Source: Mesorhizobium sp. CAU 1732
Lineage (GTDB): Bacteria; Pseudomonadota; Alphaproteobacteria; Rhizobiales; Rhizobiaceae
DNA: 64,000 nt
Reading direction: 5' to 3'
Assembly (NCBI RefSeq): GCF_039888675.1
Contig: NZ_JBDQQR010000001.1
Span: forward strand, 868,001 to 932,000
Part shown: piece after piece, positions 40,694 through 50,399 of the stretch
Numbering within the stretch: the stretch's first letter is position 1
Layout: the number at the start of each line of letters is the position of its first letter
Program-made: the position numbers and the translations under genes
The notes under the pieces: generated by a model
The model's input: the letters and a program-made list of their open reading frames with translations, nothing else
Told to the model about the DNA's origin: nothing
Databases searched by the model: none

Positions 40694-41629
40694 ATGGTGA
40701 GAATGCATACCGTCGCGGCGGCGCACGCCTCTTCCATCCTTCTCGACAAGCGCGCGTCGCTCGAAAAGGCCTGCGGCATCGTGCGCGAGGCAGGCAGGCT
40801 GGGCGTCGAGCTCGTCTGCTTTCCCGAGACCTATCTTCCGGGCTTCCCGTACTGGATCAACCTCTACGCGCCGGGCGACCAGCACGCGATCTATGTGCGC
40901 TATGCCGAGGAGTCGGTCGATCTGTCGACCGACGAACTCGCGCCGCTTTGCCGGGCCGCGGCCGAGGCGAAGTGCTCCGTGGTCATGGGCGTCAGCGAGC
41001 GTGTCGGCGCCACGATGTACAACACGCAGGTGTTCATCGGTGACGACGGCACGATCGCCGGCAAGCATCGCAAGCTCCAGCCGACTTTCGCCGAGCGCGC
41101 TTTGTGGTCTCAGGGCGACGGCTCGACGCTGGATGTCTTCGACATGCCGGTCGGCCGCGTCGGCGGGCTGATCTGCTACGAGCATATGCTGAACCTCGCG
41201 CGGCAGGCACTGATCGACCAGAACATGCAGATCCACTGCGCGAGCTGGCCGACATTCGCCAGCAGCGGCACCAATCGCGGTGCCGTCTACGACCGCAAGG
41301 TGGATGCGCTGATGCGCGCGCACGCGATCACCGGCCAGTGCTTCGTGATCGTGGCGCAGAACCCGGTGACGCAGCAATATGTCGATGCGATGGAAGCGGC
41401 GATGGGACCGCAATCCGTGCTGGGCGTCGGCGGCGGGTGGTCGACGATCATCGGGCCGGATGGCGAGATGGTGGTGGAGCCGCATCTGGGGGCGGAGGAG
41501 AAGCTCGTCGTGGCCGAAATCGACCTGGCGGCGATTGCGCGTGCCAAGGTTCTGGTCGATACGGCCGGCCACTACTCACGGCCGGAAGTGCTGTCGCTGA
41601 CGGTCGACCGGCGGGCGTTCAGGCCTTAG
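40694..41629 (+). CDS. Nitrilase family carbon-nitrogen hydrolase
   Basis: A 311-residue nitrilase with the Glu-Lys-Cys triad: Glu45 in VCFPETYLPGFP, Lys127 in GKHRKLQPTFAE and Cys161 in GGLICYEHMLN. The CYEH context and the PETYLPGFPYW stretch match true nitrilases (aliphatic, aryl or cyanide-type) rather than omega-amidases or N-carbamoyl hydrolases. Nitriles would be turned into carboxylic acids plus ammonia, an obvious feed for the divergent CoA-ligase unit. ATGs at 40694 and 40703 are both possible starts. The stop overlaps, tail to tail, the GntR gene on the opposite strand. Confidence 0.92.
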   Translation: MVRMHTVAAAHASSILLDKRASLEKACGIVREAGRLGVELVCFPETYLPGFPYWINLYAPGDQHAIYVRYAEESVDLSTDELAPLCRAAAEAKCSVVMGVSERVGATMYNTQVFIGDDGTIAGKHRKLQPTFAERALWSQGDGSTLDVFDMPVGRVGGLICYEHMLNLARQALIDQNMQIHCASWPTFASSGTNRGAVYDRKVDALMRAHAITGQCFVIVAQNPVTQQYVDAMEAAMGPQSVLGVGGGWSTIIGPDGEMVVEPHLGAEEKLVVAEIDLAAIARAKVLVDTAGHYSRPEVLSLTVDRRAFRP

Positions 41630-42396
41630 GTGCGTATTCGTGCCCGGCCTCTGATCGATGCGTGCCCAAGCAAAAAACGCTCGCTGTCTTCCAGATGCCG
41701 GCGCATCAACGCCTGCGCAGCCGCGCCATCGCCGGCCTTCAGAAGACGGACCAGCCGCACCTGATAGGGCAGGCCGGCCTCCGCCACGGCGGCAAATGGC
41801 TGCTCGGGGTCGGCATTGATGTCCGTCAGGTCGCGAAGCAGCGATTGCAGGAACACGCAGACGAAACCGAGGATCTGGTTGCCGGCGAGGCTCGCCAGAA
41901 CCGCATGGAAATCGAGCTCCGCGATGGTCTGCTGGAACGCGTCCTGCGCGGTCTGCGGTTCGTTGTCGTAGAGCCGGATCGTCGCCTGCAGCGTTGCAAT
42001 GCCCTTCTCGTCGAGCTTGCCCGCGAGGCTCAGCACCAGCTCCGGCTCCAGCAGCTTGCGCAGCGCGAAGATGTCGCCGATGTCCGGTTTGTTGAACAGG
42101 AAGAGATTGTTGAGGAGACCGATCGCCTGATCGCCCGACAGCGCGGTCACGAACGCCCCGCCGCCCGGCCCGGTGCGTGATTTGATCAGCCCCTGCGTTT
42201 CAAGCGATTTCATCGCCTCGCGCACGGTGCCCTTCGAGGCCCTGTTTTCCTCGTCTTCCAGCCATTTCTGGGGAATGCGGTCGCCCGGAGACAGGCCGTT
42301 CTGCGAGATGAGATCGCGGATGCGCGCGGCTAGGGCATCGGACCGTTTCAACCGCTTTTGCGGCGCGGTTACCAGAGGAGGGGTCCGTGACGTCAT
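41626..42396 (-). CDS. GntR family regulator, FadR/FCD type
   Basis: A 256-residue regulator. The GntR winged helix occupies residues 15-80 (RSDALAARIRDLISQNGLSP, GTVREAMKSLETQGLIKS), followed by an all-helical FCD domain (FALRKLLEPELVLSLAG, LDFHAVLASLAGNQIL, MRRHLEDSERFLLG). The FCD domain usually binds a carboxylate through a metal held by Asp and His. The gene lies 13 bases behind the DppF-type ATPase gene and is thus probably the last gene of the peptide-type transporter operon, a natural place for its regulator. Confidence 0.92.
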   Translation of the reverse strand: MTSRTPPLVTAPQKRLKRSDALAARIRDLISQNGLSPGDRIPQKWLEDEENRASKGTVREAMKSLETQGLIKSRTGPGGGAFVTALSGDQAIGLLNNLFLFNKPDIGDIFALRKLLEPELVLSLAGKLDEKGIATLQATIRLYDNEPQTAQDAFQQTIAELDFHAVLASLAGNQILGFVCVFLQSLLRDLTDINADPEQPFAAVAEAGLPYQVRLVRLLKAGDGAAAQALMRRHLEDSERFLLGHASIRGRARIRT

Positions 42397-42409
42397 GATG
42401 CCCGCATCG

Positions 42410-43414
42410 TCAATTTCGTCCACGATGCTCTGCCGGGAGCGGTGGATGGAAGCAAGCCGCAAGATGCGTGCCGTCGACGGCTCCGGCGTCGAGCGGCGGG
42501 CGCTCGGCGCGACACAGATCGTCGGCGGCCGGGCAGCGCGCTGCGAAGGCGCAGCCGGGCGGCGGATCGTAGGGGTCGGGCAACTCGGCGTCGGCATCGT
42601 CGGGTGCGAGGATCGGGCGGCCGGGCGCAGGAGCCGAATCGAGGAGAAGGCGCGTGTAATGATGACGCGGATCGGCGAACACCGATTTTGAGGGGCCGAT
42701 CTCCGCGAGCCGGCCGAAATACATCACCGCCACGCGGTCGCTGACGCTTTCGACCACCGAGAGGTCATGGCTGATGAAGACGTAGGTGAGATTGAACCGT
42801 GCCTTCAGATCGTCGAGCAGGTTGAGTACCTGCGCCTGCACGGACACGTCGAGCGCGGAGACGGGTTCGTCCAGCACGATGAGGTCCGGCTTCGCGGCCA
42901 GCGCGCGCGCAATGCCGATGCGCTGCGCCTGTCCGCCGGAAAACTCGTGCGGATAGCGTTCGAGGAATTCCGGGCGCAGATTGACCGCGTCCATCAGTTC
43001 CTTCAGCCGCGCCTCGCGGTCGCGCCGCTTCATGCCGAGCAGGTGGACGAGCGGCGCTTCGAGAATCGCGCGCACAGTCTTGCGTGGGTTGAGCGACGAG
43101 ACCGGGTCCTGAAAGACGTACTGGATCTTGCGCGCAAGCGCCGCCGCATCGCTGCGCGCGGCCTTTGCGACGTCTTCTCCCCTGAACCGGATAGCGCCGC
43201 CCGTCGGCTGGTCGAGCCCCACCAGCATGCGCGCGAGCGTCGACTTCCCGCAGCCGGATTCGCCGACGATACCCAGCGTCTCGCCGGGACGGATGTCGAG
43301 CGACACGTCCTGCACCGCATGCACGCCGGGCCGTACCTGGCCGAAGAGGCTGCGTCCGCCGCCGAAGACACGCTCGACGGCCGCGATTTCCATCAGGGCA
43401 CTTGTGTCAGGCAT
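42410..43414 (-). CDS. Dipeptide/oligopeptide-type ABC transporter ATP-binding protein (DppF-like)
   Basis: A 334-residue ATPase with Walker A GESGCGKSTLARML, signature FSGGQAQRIGIARAL, Walker B LIVLDEPVSALD and the family C-terminal oligopeptide/dipeptide region with cysteines (PPPGCAFAARCPAADDLC). These cysteines bind an iron-sulfur cluster or structural metal in several Dpp ATPases. It works with the fused permease/ATPase encoded just upstream (overlap of eight bases) and the DppB-type permease. Confidence 0.93.
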   Translation of the reverse strand: MPDTSALMEIAAVERVFGGGRSLFGQVRPGVHAVQDVSLDIRPGETLGIVGESGCGKSTLARMLVGLDQPTGGAIRFRGEDVAKAARSDAAALARKIQYVFQDPVSSLNPRKTVRAILEAPLVHLLGMKRRDREARLKELMDAVNLRPEFLERYPHEFSGGQAQRIGIARALAAKPDLIVLDEPVSALDVSVQAQVLNLLDDLKARFNLTYVFISHDLSVVESVSDRVAVMYFGRLAEIGPSKSVFADPRHHYTRLLLDSAPAPGRPILAPDDADAELPDPYDPPPGCAFAARCPAADDLCRAERPPLDAGAVDGTHLAACFHPPLPAEHRGRN

Positions 43415-45347
43415 CGGTCAGCCTCTCATGCTCAGTGAGCGGGAACAGGCAGCGCACGGCGCGGTCACCGCCCATCGGGTCGAGCGCGATCTCGCCCTTG
43501 GTGCATACGGGCTGCGCGCGCGGGCAGCGCGGCGCGAAGGCGCAGCCGGGCGGCAGGTCATCCACGGATGGCGGCAGGCCCTCGATCGCATCGAGACGCC
43601 GTTCCGGCTGCCCAAGCACGGGCACGCAGTCGATGAGCTTGCGTGTGTAGGGGTGCGCCGGGCGTTCCAGAACGTCGCGCGTCGTCCCGGTCTCCACGAT
43701 GCGGCCGGCATACATGACCGCGACGCGATCGCAGAGCGCGGAGACGATGCCGAAATCATGGGTGATGAAGAGGATCGACGCCTGCTTTTCCTGCCGAAGC
43801 TTGTTCATCAGCGCGAGGATCTGCGCCTGCACAGTGACGTCCAGCGCCGTCGTCGGCTCGTCGGCGATGAGCAGTTCCGCGTCGTTGGCGAGCGCCATGG
43901 CAATCGACACGCGCTGGCGCATGCCGCCGGAGAGCTCGTGCGGATAGGCCTTGAGACGCTGGGCGGGGTTGGAGATGCGGACCAGCGCCAGAAGGGCCTT
44001 CGCCTTCTCCACCGCGTCGCGGTGGCTGACCGGTTGGTGCGCGCGGATCGCCTCGATCAACTGGTCGCCGACCGTGAAGAGCGGATGCAGCGTCGCCAGC
44101 GGGTCCTGAAAGACATGGCTGACCGCACCGCCGCGCAACTGGCGAATGCGCTCGTCGGATGCCGCGAGCAGGTCCTCGTCCTTGAAGCGTATCGACCCGC
44201 CGGCGATGCGACCCGGAGGCGTCGGCACGAGGCCCATGATCGACATGGCGGTGACGGATTTTCCCGAGCCGGATTCGCCGACGATGCCGAGGCACTCGGT
44301 CCTGCCGAGCCGCAGATCGATGCCGTCGACGGCACGGAGCGTCTTCGACCCAAGCTGGAACTCGGTCTTGAGGCCCCGGACGTCGAGAACCGCGCCCGTC
44401 CTTTCTGCCGTGACGTCGGCGTCGTCGCGCTTGGCGATTGCGGTGCGGGCGAAGGGACGCGCGAGCGCACCGGATTTCAGGCGCGGATCGAGCACGTCGC
44501 GAATGCCGTCGCCCAGCAGGTTGATGCTCATGACCAGCACGAAGATTGTCAGGCCCGGCACGAGCGCGACATGCGGCGCGTTGAACAGGACACGGCGGCC
44601 GTCGCCGAGCATCGACCCGAGATCCGCCTGCGGCGGCTGCGCGCCAAGCCCGAGGAAGGAGAGCCCTGCGGTCTCCAGGATCATCCAGCCAACCGTGGTC
44701 GACATGGTGATGACGATCACCGGCAGGACGTTCGGCAGGATCTCGGTCGCCAATATGCGGATGTGCGATTTTCCCGACAGCCGCGCGGCATCGACGAACT
44801 CGCGTCGCGACAGACCGAGTGCGACGCCACGAATGTTGCGCGCGAAGAAGGGGATGTTGACGAGCGCGATGGCGTAGAGCGCGTTGACGAGGCCCGGCCC
44901 GAGCACCGCGACGATGGCGAGCGCAAGCAGGATGTAGGGGAACGCCATCAGCATATCGATGCCGCGCATCATGACATTGTCGGTGCGCCCGCCCGCATAG
45001 CCTGCGATGAGGCCGATCGCCGACCCGAAGAACGCCGCGATCAGTGTTGCGGATATGCCGACGGCGAGGCTGACCCGAAGCCCCCAGAGGATGCGCGAGA
45101 AGATGTCCCGGCCAAGCGCATCGGTGCCGAGCAGGTGCCCCTCGGCGAGCGGGCGCAGGAGCCGCTGCGCCGGGGCGGTGGCGTTCGGATCGGCAAGCGG
45201 CAGGAACGGAGCCGCGAGCGCAAGCAGGATCATCGCGGACAGGATGACCAGTCCCGCCGTCGCGAGCGTGTTGTTGAGCATGAGCCGCAATGCGTTCGGG
45301 CGGCCCGAGCCTTTTGCCGGCTTTGCCGGTGCGGCGACGGCGCTCAT
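43407..45347 (-). CDS. Fused ABC transporter permease (DppC-like) and ATPase (DppD-like)
   Basis: A 646-residue protein that joins two normally separate subunits. Residues 1 to about 300 are a DppC-type permease ([53 protein letters not shown]). From about 325 a DppD-type ATPase follows: Walker [11 protein letters not shown], signature [15 protein letters not shown], Walker [13 protein letters not shown], and a cysteine-rich end ([14 protein letters not shown]). The join is in one open frame with no stop, so it is a true fusion. The start at 45347 overlaps the DppB stop by four bases. Similar fusions are known in some alphaproteobacteria. Confidence 0.9.
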   Translation of the reverse strand: MSAVAAPAKPAKGSGRPNALRLMLNNTLATAGLVILSAMILLALAAPFLPLADPNATAPAQRLLRPLAEGHLLGTDALGRDIFSRILWGLRVSLAVGISATLIAAFFGSAIGLIAGYAGGRTDNVMMRGIDMLMAFPYILLALAIVAVLGPGLVNALYAIALVNIPFFARNIRGVALGLSRREFVDAARLSGKSHIRILATEILPNVLPVIVITMSTTVGWMILETAGLSFLGLGAQPPQADLGSMLGDGRRVLFNAPHVALVPGLTIFVLVMSINLLGDGIRDVLDPRLKSGALARPFARTAIAKRDDADVTAERTGAVLDVRGLKTEFQLGSKTLRAVDGIDLRLGRTECLGIVGESGSGKSVTAMSIMGLVPTPPGRIAGGSIRFKDEDLLAASDERIRQLRGGAVSHVFQDPLATLHPLFTVGDQLIEAIRAHQPVSHRDAVEKAKALLALVRISNPAQRLKAYPHELSGGMRQRVSIAMALANDAELLIADEPTTALDVTVQAQILALMNKLRQEKQASILFITHDFGIVSALCDRVAVMYAGRIVETGTTRDVLERPAHPYTRKLIDCVPVLGQPERRLDAIEGLPPSVDDLPPGCAFAPRCPRAQPVCTKGEIALDPMGGDRAVRCLFPLTEHERLTDA

Positions 45348-46291
45348 GTCCTCAGCCTCGGATCGAGGATCGACTGCATGACGTCCGCCACGAGATTGAA
45401 CATCACGTAGCTGGCCGCGACGACGAGGACGCCGCCCTGCACCAGCAGGATGTCGCGCGTCGAGATCGCGTTGACGAGCATCGCGCCGATGCCCGGCCAC
45501 TGGAACACGGTTTCGATATAGACGGCGCCACCGAGCACGAAACCCGCCTGGATGCCGATCACCGGAATGACGCTGACGAGCGCCGCCTTGAAGGCGTGGC
45601 GGTAGATGACCGTGCGCTCTGGCAGCCCTTTTGCACGCGCTGTGCGTATGTAGTCGAGCCGCAGGACTTCCAGCATGGCCGTGCGCGTCAGCCGCGCGAT
45701 GACGCCGGTCGCGACCGCCGCCAGCGTCACGGCGGGCATGACGAGGTGGTAGAGCAGGTCCGGCAGATCACCGCCGCCATAGATCGCGTACATGCCGCTC
45801 GGCGGAAACCATTTGAGCTGCACGCCGAACACGAGGATCAGCAGCAGGCCGAGGAAGAAGGACGGTGTGGAGATGCCGATCAGCACGATGAAGGTGATGA
45901 TCCGGTCGGCCCAGCCGAACTGCCGCACGGCCGAGACGATCCCCGCCAGAAGCCCGAAGACGGAGCACAGGAGCAAGGCCGCGCCGGCAAGGATGAGGGT
46001 CGCCGAAAACCGCTCCAGAACCTCGTCCAGGACGGGACGGTTGAGCGCGAAGGAGCGGCCCAGATCGCCCTGCAGGAGATTGCCCAGCCAGATCACGTAT
46101 TGCTGCGGCAGCGGCTTGTCGAGACCGAGCTGGGCGTTGAGGCGCGCGACGTTTTCAGGCGTCGCGAAGTTGCCGAGAATGGCCGTCGCCGGGTCGCCGG
46201 GGATCATCGCCATGATCAGGAAGACGATGAGCGTCAGCCCGAACAGGACGGGGATGGCAGCGAGAAGCCGCTTTGCGATGTAGGCGGTCAT
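45344..46291 (-). CDS. Dipeptide/oligopeptide-type ABC transporter permease (DppB-like)
   Basis: A 315-residue inner-membrane permease with about six hydrophobic segments. The N-terminus IAKRLLAAIPVLFGLTLIVF and GDPATAILG are standard for DppB/OppB/GsiC. The coupling loop is LEVLRLDYIRTARAKGLPER followed by VIYRHAFKAALVSVIPVIG. It forms the channel with the permease half of the downstream fusion protein. The gene follows the binding-protein gene by 21 bases. Confidence 0.93.
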   Translation of the reverse strand: MTAYIAKRLLAAIPVLFGLTLIVFLIMAMIPGDPATAILGNFATPENVARLNAQLGLDKPLPQQYVIWLGNLLQGDLGRSFALNRPVLDEVLERFSATLILAGAALLLCSVFGLLAGIVSAVRQFGWADRIITFIVLIGISTPSFFLGLLLILVFGVQLKWFPPSGMYAIYGGGDLPDLLYHLVMPAVTLAAVATGVIARLTRTAMLEVLRLDYIRTARAKGLPERTVIYRHAFKAALVSVIPVIGIQAGFVLGGAVYIETVFQWPGIGAMLVNAISTRDILLVQGGVLVVAASYVMFNLVADVMQSILDPRLRT

Positions 46292-46312
46292 TGCCGGCGC
46301 GTGCCTGCTGCG

Positions 46313-47869
46313 TCAGTTCTTCGTGACGTCGTGAAGGTTCAGGAAGAACGACGGCTGCAGGTCGAAGCCCTGAATGTTGGCTGTCGTCACCGCGCCCTGA
46401 ACCCAGTTGGCGACGAAGATCCATGGTGCGTCCTCGTGCACGATCTCCTGCAACTGCATGTAGAGCGTCGCGCGTTCTTCCGGCTCGGTGGAAATACGAG
46501 CCTGATTCAGAATCTCATCGACTTCCGTGTTCGAGTAATAGCCGGAGTTGAAGCCGCCTTCGGATGGCAGCGCTTCGGTGCGCAGGGTCAGGAACGGCAG
46601 CGTGTCGGGGTCGTTGGTCATCCACGCCATCTCGGCCATGTCTGCCTTGCCTTCGAGGCCGGGGTTCACCTGTCCGAGATAGGTGTTCCACTCATAAGTC
46701 TCGATCTTGACGTTCATGCCGACTGCCGCGAGGTCGGCCTGGATGGCCGTGCCCATGGCGACGGGATCGAGCATGCCCGAGCCGCCCTCGGTGACGAAGA
46801 AGGTGACTTCCTCGCCGTCATAGCCGGCTTCCTCCAGCAGGGCCTTGGCCTTGTCGGGGTCGTAGGCATAGGGCTCGACCTCTTCATTGTAGGCCCATGC
46901 AAAGGCGGGCGCGACCGGCCCGGTGGAAACCTCGGCGGTCCCCTGAAGCACGTCGTTCACCAGCGATTCCTTGTTGACCGCGTAGTTGGCGGCTTGACGG
47001 ATCTTCTGGTCGGCGAAGGGGCCTTCCTTCGTGTTCAGCAGCACGTACCAGACATGCGGTCCCGCCTGTTCGAAGACCTGGAAGTCGGGCGCATCGCGGA
47101 ACTGGCCGATGGAATCCGGCGGCACCTCGACCATGATGTCGAGCCCGCCCGCAAGCATTTCCGCAACGCGGGTGTTGGCATCCGTGATCGGGCGGAAGAC
47201 GACCGCCTCGAGCGCCGGCGCGCCGTCCCAGTAGTCGTCGTTGCGTGTGACGACGACGCGCTGGTTGCTCTGCCATTCTGCGAATTTGTAGGCGCCCGTG
47301 CCAACGGGGTTCCGACCAAAATCCTTGCCGTGCTGCTCGACCGCGGCGGGCGACACCATCAGGCCAGTGGGATAGGCGAGGTTGGAGAGGAACGGCGCGA
47401 AGGGTTCGTTGAGCTTGACCTCGACCGTCGTGTCGTCGACTGCCGTGACCGTCTCGATCGCGGAGAAGAAGAAGGCGAGCGGGAAGGGGCCGGTGTCGTG
47501 GAAGGGGTGGTTCTCGTCGATCATCCGCTCGAAGTTGAACTTCACCGCCTCTGCGTTGAACGGCGTGCCGTCGTGGAAGGTCACGCCCTCCCGCAGATCG
47601 AACGTGTAGGTGAGGCCGTCTTCGGAGATGGTCCACTCTTCCGCCAGCGCAGGCGCGACTTCCAGCGTGCCATCGGCGAACCGCACCAGCCCGTCATACA
47701 TGTTGACGAGGATGCGGAAATCGTTGGTGGCGGTCACGGCATGGGGATCGAGCGATTGCGGCTCGGCGATCTGGCCGACGACGACGACGTTCGGCGGTGT
47801 CTGCGCGTGTGCGACAGGGCCAAGCGTCACCACGCATGCAGCCGCGAACGCGGCAAGGATACGGCTCAT
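46313..47869 (-). CDS. Peptide-type ABC transporter substrate-binding protein (SBP family 5)
   Basis: A 518-residue periplasmic binding protein of the DppA/OppA/GsiB class (SBP_bac_5). A signal peptide (ILAAFAAACVVTLGPVAHAQ) ends near residue 22. Family sequences: VVVGQIAEPQSLDPHAVTAT, FDLREGVTFHDGTPFNAEAV, PVGTGAYKFAEW. The ligand could be a peptide, glutathione-like compound, opine or other amide. It heads an operon with DppB-like, fused DppC-DppD, DppF-like and GntR genes. A possible -10 box TATAAT is at 47917-47922 on the minus strand, and a terminator upstream separates it from the gamma-glutamyltransferase gene. Confidence 0.92.
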   Translation of the reverse strand: MSRILAAFAAACVVTLGPVAHAQTPPNVVVVGQIAEPQSLDPHAVTATNDFRILVNMYDGLVRFADGTLEVAPALAEEWTISEDGLTYTFDLREGVTFHDGTPFNAEAVKFNFERMIDENHPFHDTGPFPLAFFFSAIETVTAVDDTTVEVKLNEPFAPFLSNLAYPTGLMVSPAAVEQHGKDFGRNPVGTGAYKFAEWQSNQRVVVTRNDDYWDGAPALEAVVFRPITDANTRVAEMLAGGLDIMVEVPPDSIGQFRDAPDFQVFEQAGPHVWYVLLNTKEGPFADQKIRQAANYAVNKESLVNDVLQGTAEVSTGPVAPAFAWAYNEEVEPYAYDPDKAKALLEEAGYDGEEVTFFVTEGGSGMLDPVAMGTAIQADLAAVGMNVKIETYEWNTYLGQVNPGLEGKADMAEMAWMTNDPDTLPFLTLRTEALPSEGGFNSGYYSNTEVDEILNQARISTEPEERATLYMQLQEIVHEDAPWIFVANWVQGAVTTANIQGFDLQPSFFLNLHDVTKN

Positions 47870-47986
47870 GAAGGGTCTCCGATCACGGATTCACAGAATG
47901 AGCGACCCAATAAATCATTATAATTTGCCGCATGCAAGAATTAATGCGGATAAATTGGCGCACGGACATGGCCGGAGGTGGGGTGT

Positions 47987-48019
47987 AAGATAAAGGGCGA
48001 GCCCGCTTCAGGCCCGCCC
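47987..48019 (-). terminator. Intrinsic terminator of the gamma-glutamyltransferase unit
   Basis: On the minus strand, past the gamma-glutamyltransferase stop, GGGCGGGCC and GGCTCGCCC form a stem with one mismatch around TGAAGCG, followed by TTTATCTT. It ends the upstream transcript, so the peptide-type transporter operon has its own promoter. Confidence 0.75.
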
Positions 48020-48048
48020 CCACGGTTCCATCTGCTTTCGACGGCGGA

Positions 48049-49641
48049 TCAGAAGCCCCCGGCGCAGCCGTCCTTGCGTGGATCGGAGCCGGACACATAG
48101 CCGCCTTCGATCCGCTGCACCAATTGTGCACCGCCGAAGCCGAAGCTGGCTTCCGGCGCTTCGGAAACGACGGCGTGGCCGAGTTCCTCCAGCCGCGCGA
48201 CCGTTGCGGGGGCCATCGAGCTTTCGATGGCCACGTCCAGGCCGGAAATGACGCGCCAGCGCGGCGCATCGGCAGCCGTCTGCGGATCCTGGCCCCAGAC
48301 CTGCGTGCGCAGCATCATCTGGAGATGGCCCTGCGCCTGAATCGGTCCGCCCATCAGGCCGAACGCCATCAGCGGTCCGGCTTTGCCCATCACGAAGCCG
48401 GGTATGATCGTATGGAAGGGCCGCTTGCTCGGCCCAACCTCATTGGGATGGCCGGGGATCGTGTTGAAGCCGAAGCCGCGATTCTGGAGGCTGATGCCCG
48501 TGCCCGGAACGACGACGCCGGACCCGAAGCCGGCATAGTTCGACTGAATGTAGGAGACCATCATCCCGTCCGCGTCGCCCGAGGCGAGACAGACTGTGCC
48601 GCCGTCGCGCGGCGCGCCGACGGGGAAAAGCGATGCCTTGGCCGGGTCGATCAGCTTTCCGCGTGAGGCGAGATAGGCGTCGTCCAGCAGATGCGAGGCC
48701 TTGACCTCGTCCATGTGAAGCTGGTCGGCCACGAAGGCATGAATGTCCATGAAGGCGAGCTTGATCGCCTCGATCTGGAGATGAAGCGCCTCCGGGCTGT
48801 CGGGGTGAAGCGCTTCAATGCCGGTGCCCTTGAGCATGCCCAGCGCCATCAGCGCGGCGATGCCCTGGCCGTTCGGCGGGATTTCGTGCAGCGTCGCGTC
48901 GCCGAAATCCTTTGCGATGGTTCCACACCAGTCGTTCTCGTGCGCCGCCATGTCGGCGGCGGTCAGGGCAGCGTCGTGCTCCTTCGCAAAGGCTGCTATC
49001 TTGTCGGCCAGTTCGCCGCGATAGAAGGCTTCGCCTTTGGTGGCCGCGATCAAACGCAGCGTGTTCGCCATGGCCTCGCACTGGAACAGTTCGCCGGCTT
49101 CCGGCGCCCGGCCCTTGGGCATGAACGCTTCGGCAAAGCCCGGCTGGACATGCAGTTCCTCGGCGGCGCGCTTCCATTGCTCGGCGACGATGGGCGTGAC
49201 GTGGTAGCCCTTCGATGCGTATTCGATGGCAGGCTCGAAGAGCGCCTCGAACGGCAGCTTGCCGAAACGTTCCGACAGTTGGACCCATGCGGAAACGGCG
49301 CCCGGCACGGTGACGCTCTCCCAGCCGCGGCGCGGAACGCCCGGCTTGCCCGCGAAGCGCTCCGGGGACCATGCCGCCGGCGAGCGGCCCGACGCGTTGA
49401 GCCCGTGCAATTCCGTGCCATCCCACAGGATGCAGAAGGCGTCGGAGCCGAGCCCGTTTCCGGTCGGTTCCACGACGGTGAGTGTAATCGCGGCGGCAAG
49501 CGCTGCATCGAGCGCGTTGCCGCCCTTGCGAAGCATCGAAAGTCCGGTTTCGGTGGCGAGCGGGTGCGAGGTGGCGATGGCGTTGCGGGACATGACCGGC
49601 GAGCGGCGCGATGGATAGATCGGATCGATGGGATAGGTCAT
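48049..49641 (-). CDS. ggt: Gamma-glutamyltransferase family protein
   Basis: A 530-residue gamma-glutamyltranspeptidase-family Ntn hydrolase. The N-terminal part shows MSRNAIATSHPLATETGLSM and GGNALDAALAAAITL-VEPTGNGLG, and the predicted self-cleavage nucleophile is Thr349 in DGGTVCLASGD. The small-subunit substrate loop is SGVVVPGTGISLQNRG. There is no signal peptide, so it is cytoplasmic, unlike periplasmic E. coli GGT. That points to catabolism of an imported gamma-glutamyl or other amide compound. Seven bases separate it from the GntR gene before it, in the same operon as an SsuABC-type importer. Confidence 0.92.
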   Translation of the reverse strand: MTYPIDPIYPSRRSPVMSRNAIATSHPLATETGLSMLRKGGNALDAALAAAITLTVVEPTGNGLGSDAFCILWDGTELHGLNASGRSPAAWSPERFAGKPGVPRRGWESVTVPGAVSAWVQLSERFGKLPFEALFEPAIEYASKGYHVTPIVAEQWKRAAEELHVQPGFAEAFMPKGRAPEAGELFQCEAMANTLRLIAATKGEAFYRGELADKIAAFAKEHDAALTAADMAAHENDWCGTIAKDFGDATLHEIPPNGQGIAALMALGMLKGTGIEALHPDSPEALHLQIEAIKLAFMDIHAFVADQLHMDEVKASHLLDDAYLASRGKLIDPAKASLFPVGAPRDGGTVCLASGDADGMMVSYIQSNYAGFGSGVVVPGTGISLQNRGFGFNTIPGHPNEVGPSKRPFHTIIPGFVMGKAGPLMAFGLMGGPIQAQGHLQMMLRTQVWGQDPQTAADAPRWRVISGLDVAIESSMAPATVARLEELGHAVVSEAPEASFGFGGAQLVQRIEGGYVSGSDPRKDGCAGGF

Positions 49642-49648
49642 TGGTCGC

Positions 49649-50380
49649 TCACGATTGCGATTTGGAAATGAGAGCCGAGACAGGCGCGTCCGCGCTCGAC
49701 AGGTCGGCAGGTGAAAGCTGGTCGCGGTCGAAGAGGTCTTCTATCATCCGCAGCGTCTTCGTGTAGTGCTCCACGAGAAGCGTGCACGCCTCATCCTCCG
49801 TGCCGTGCAGGACGGCCTTCATCAGGGCCTCGTGCTCGGCCTGGCCGTCGCGGGGCACCTGGCGGTAGGCGTTGGAGACGGACACATAGCGCGCCGCGTG
49901 ATCCGCGAGGATGTCGCAGAATTCGATGAGCCACGGCGAGCCGCAATTCGCCAGCAGCGCGCGGTGGAAATTGCGGTGTGCGTCTTCCCACGCGGCGCGA
50001 TCCTCGGCGCTGTCCGAGCGGAAGCGCGACAGCCGGTGGAACGCGACGACGATCGCCTCTTCCCACGGGTCGTCGCGGTGCTTCATCGATTCGCGCAGGA
50101 CGCTCGATTCCAGAAAACACCGCGTCCTGACCAGAACGCGCCAGTCACCGAGCGCGATCGCGGGAACCGAGAATCCGCGCTGTTCGTGCCGTTCGACCAG
50201 ACGTTCGGACGACAGGCGCGACAACGCCTCGCGCACAGCATTGCTGCCGACGTCGTACATCGCCGCGATGCCTTCGATGCGAAGCTTCTCGCCCGGCCGG
50301 AAGGCGCTTCGAATGATGTCGGAGCGCAGTTTCTGGTAGACCGTTGTCGCGAGCGTCGTCTTGTCTGTCGGTTTCGGCAT
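49649..50380 (-). CDS. GntR family regulator, FadR/FCD type
   Basis: A 243-residue GntR regulator. The winged helix spans residues 10-78 (LATTVYQKLRSDIIRSAFRP, VGSNAVREALSRLSSERLVE) and the FCD domain follows (EDAHRNFHRALLANCGSPWL, EHEALMKAVLHGTEDEACTL), with the His residues that normally bind a metal. The start at 50380 is preceded by CAGGAAACACGG; a longer frame to 50425 overlaps the permease gene. It lies between an SsuC-type permease and the gamma-glutamyltransferase gene and probably regulates this operon. Confidence 0.92.
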   Translation of the reverse strand: MPKPTDKTTLATTVYQKLRSDIIRSAFRPGEKLRIEGIAAMYDVGSNAVREALSRLSSERLVERHEQRGFSVPAIALGDWRVLVRTRCFLESSVLRESMKHRDDPWEEAIVVAFHRLSRFRSDSAEDRAAWEDAHRNFHRALLANCGSPWLIEFCDILADHAARYVSVSNAYRQVPRDGQAEHEALMKAVLHGTEDEACTLLVEHYTKTLRMIEDLFDRDQLSPADLSSADAPVSALISKSQS

Positions 50381-50399
50381 CCGTGTTTCCTGAAGCGAT

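Noticed and set aside
43128..47923. Long + strand open frames (760 and 877 codons) across the peptide-type transporter
   Set aside because: They are antisense shadows of the permease, ATPase and binding-protein genes, with Arg/His/Asp-rich low-complexity translations and no ribosome-binding sites.
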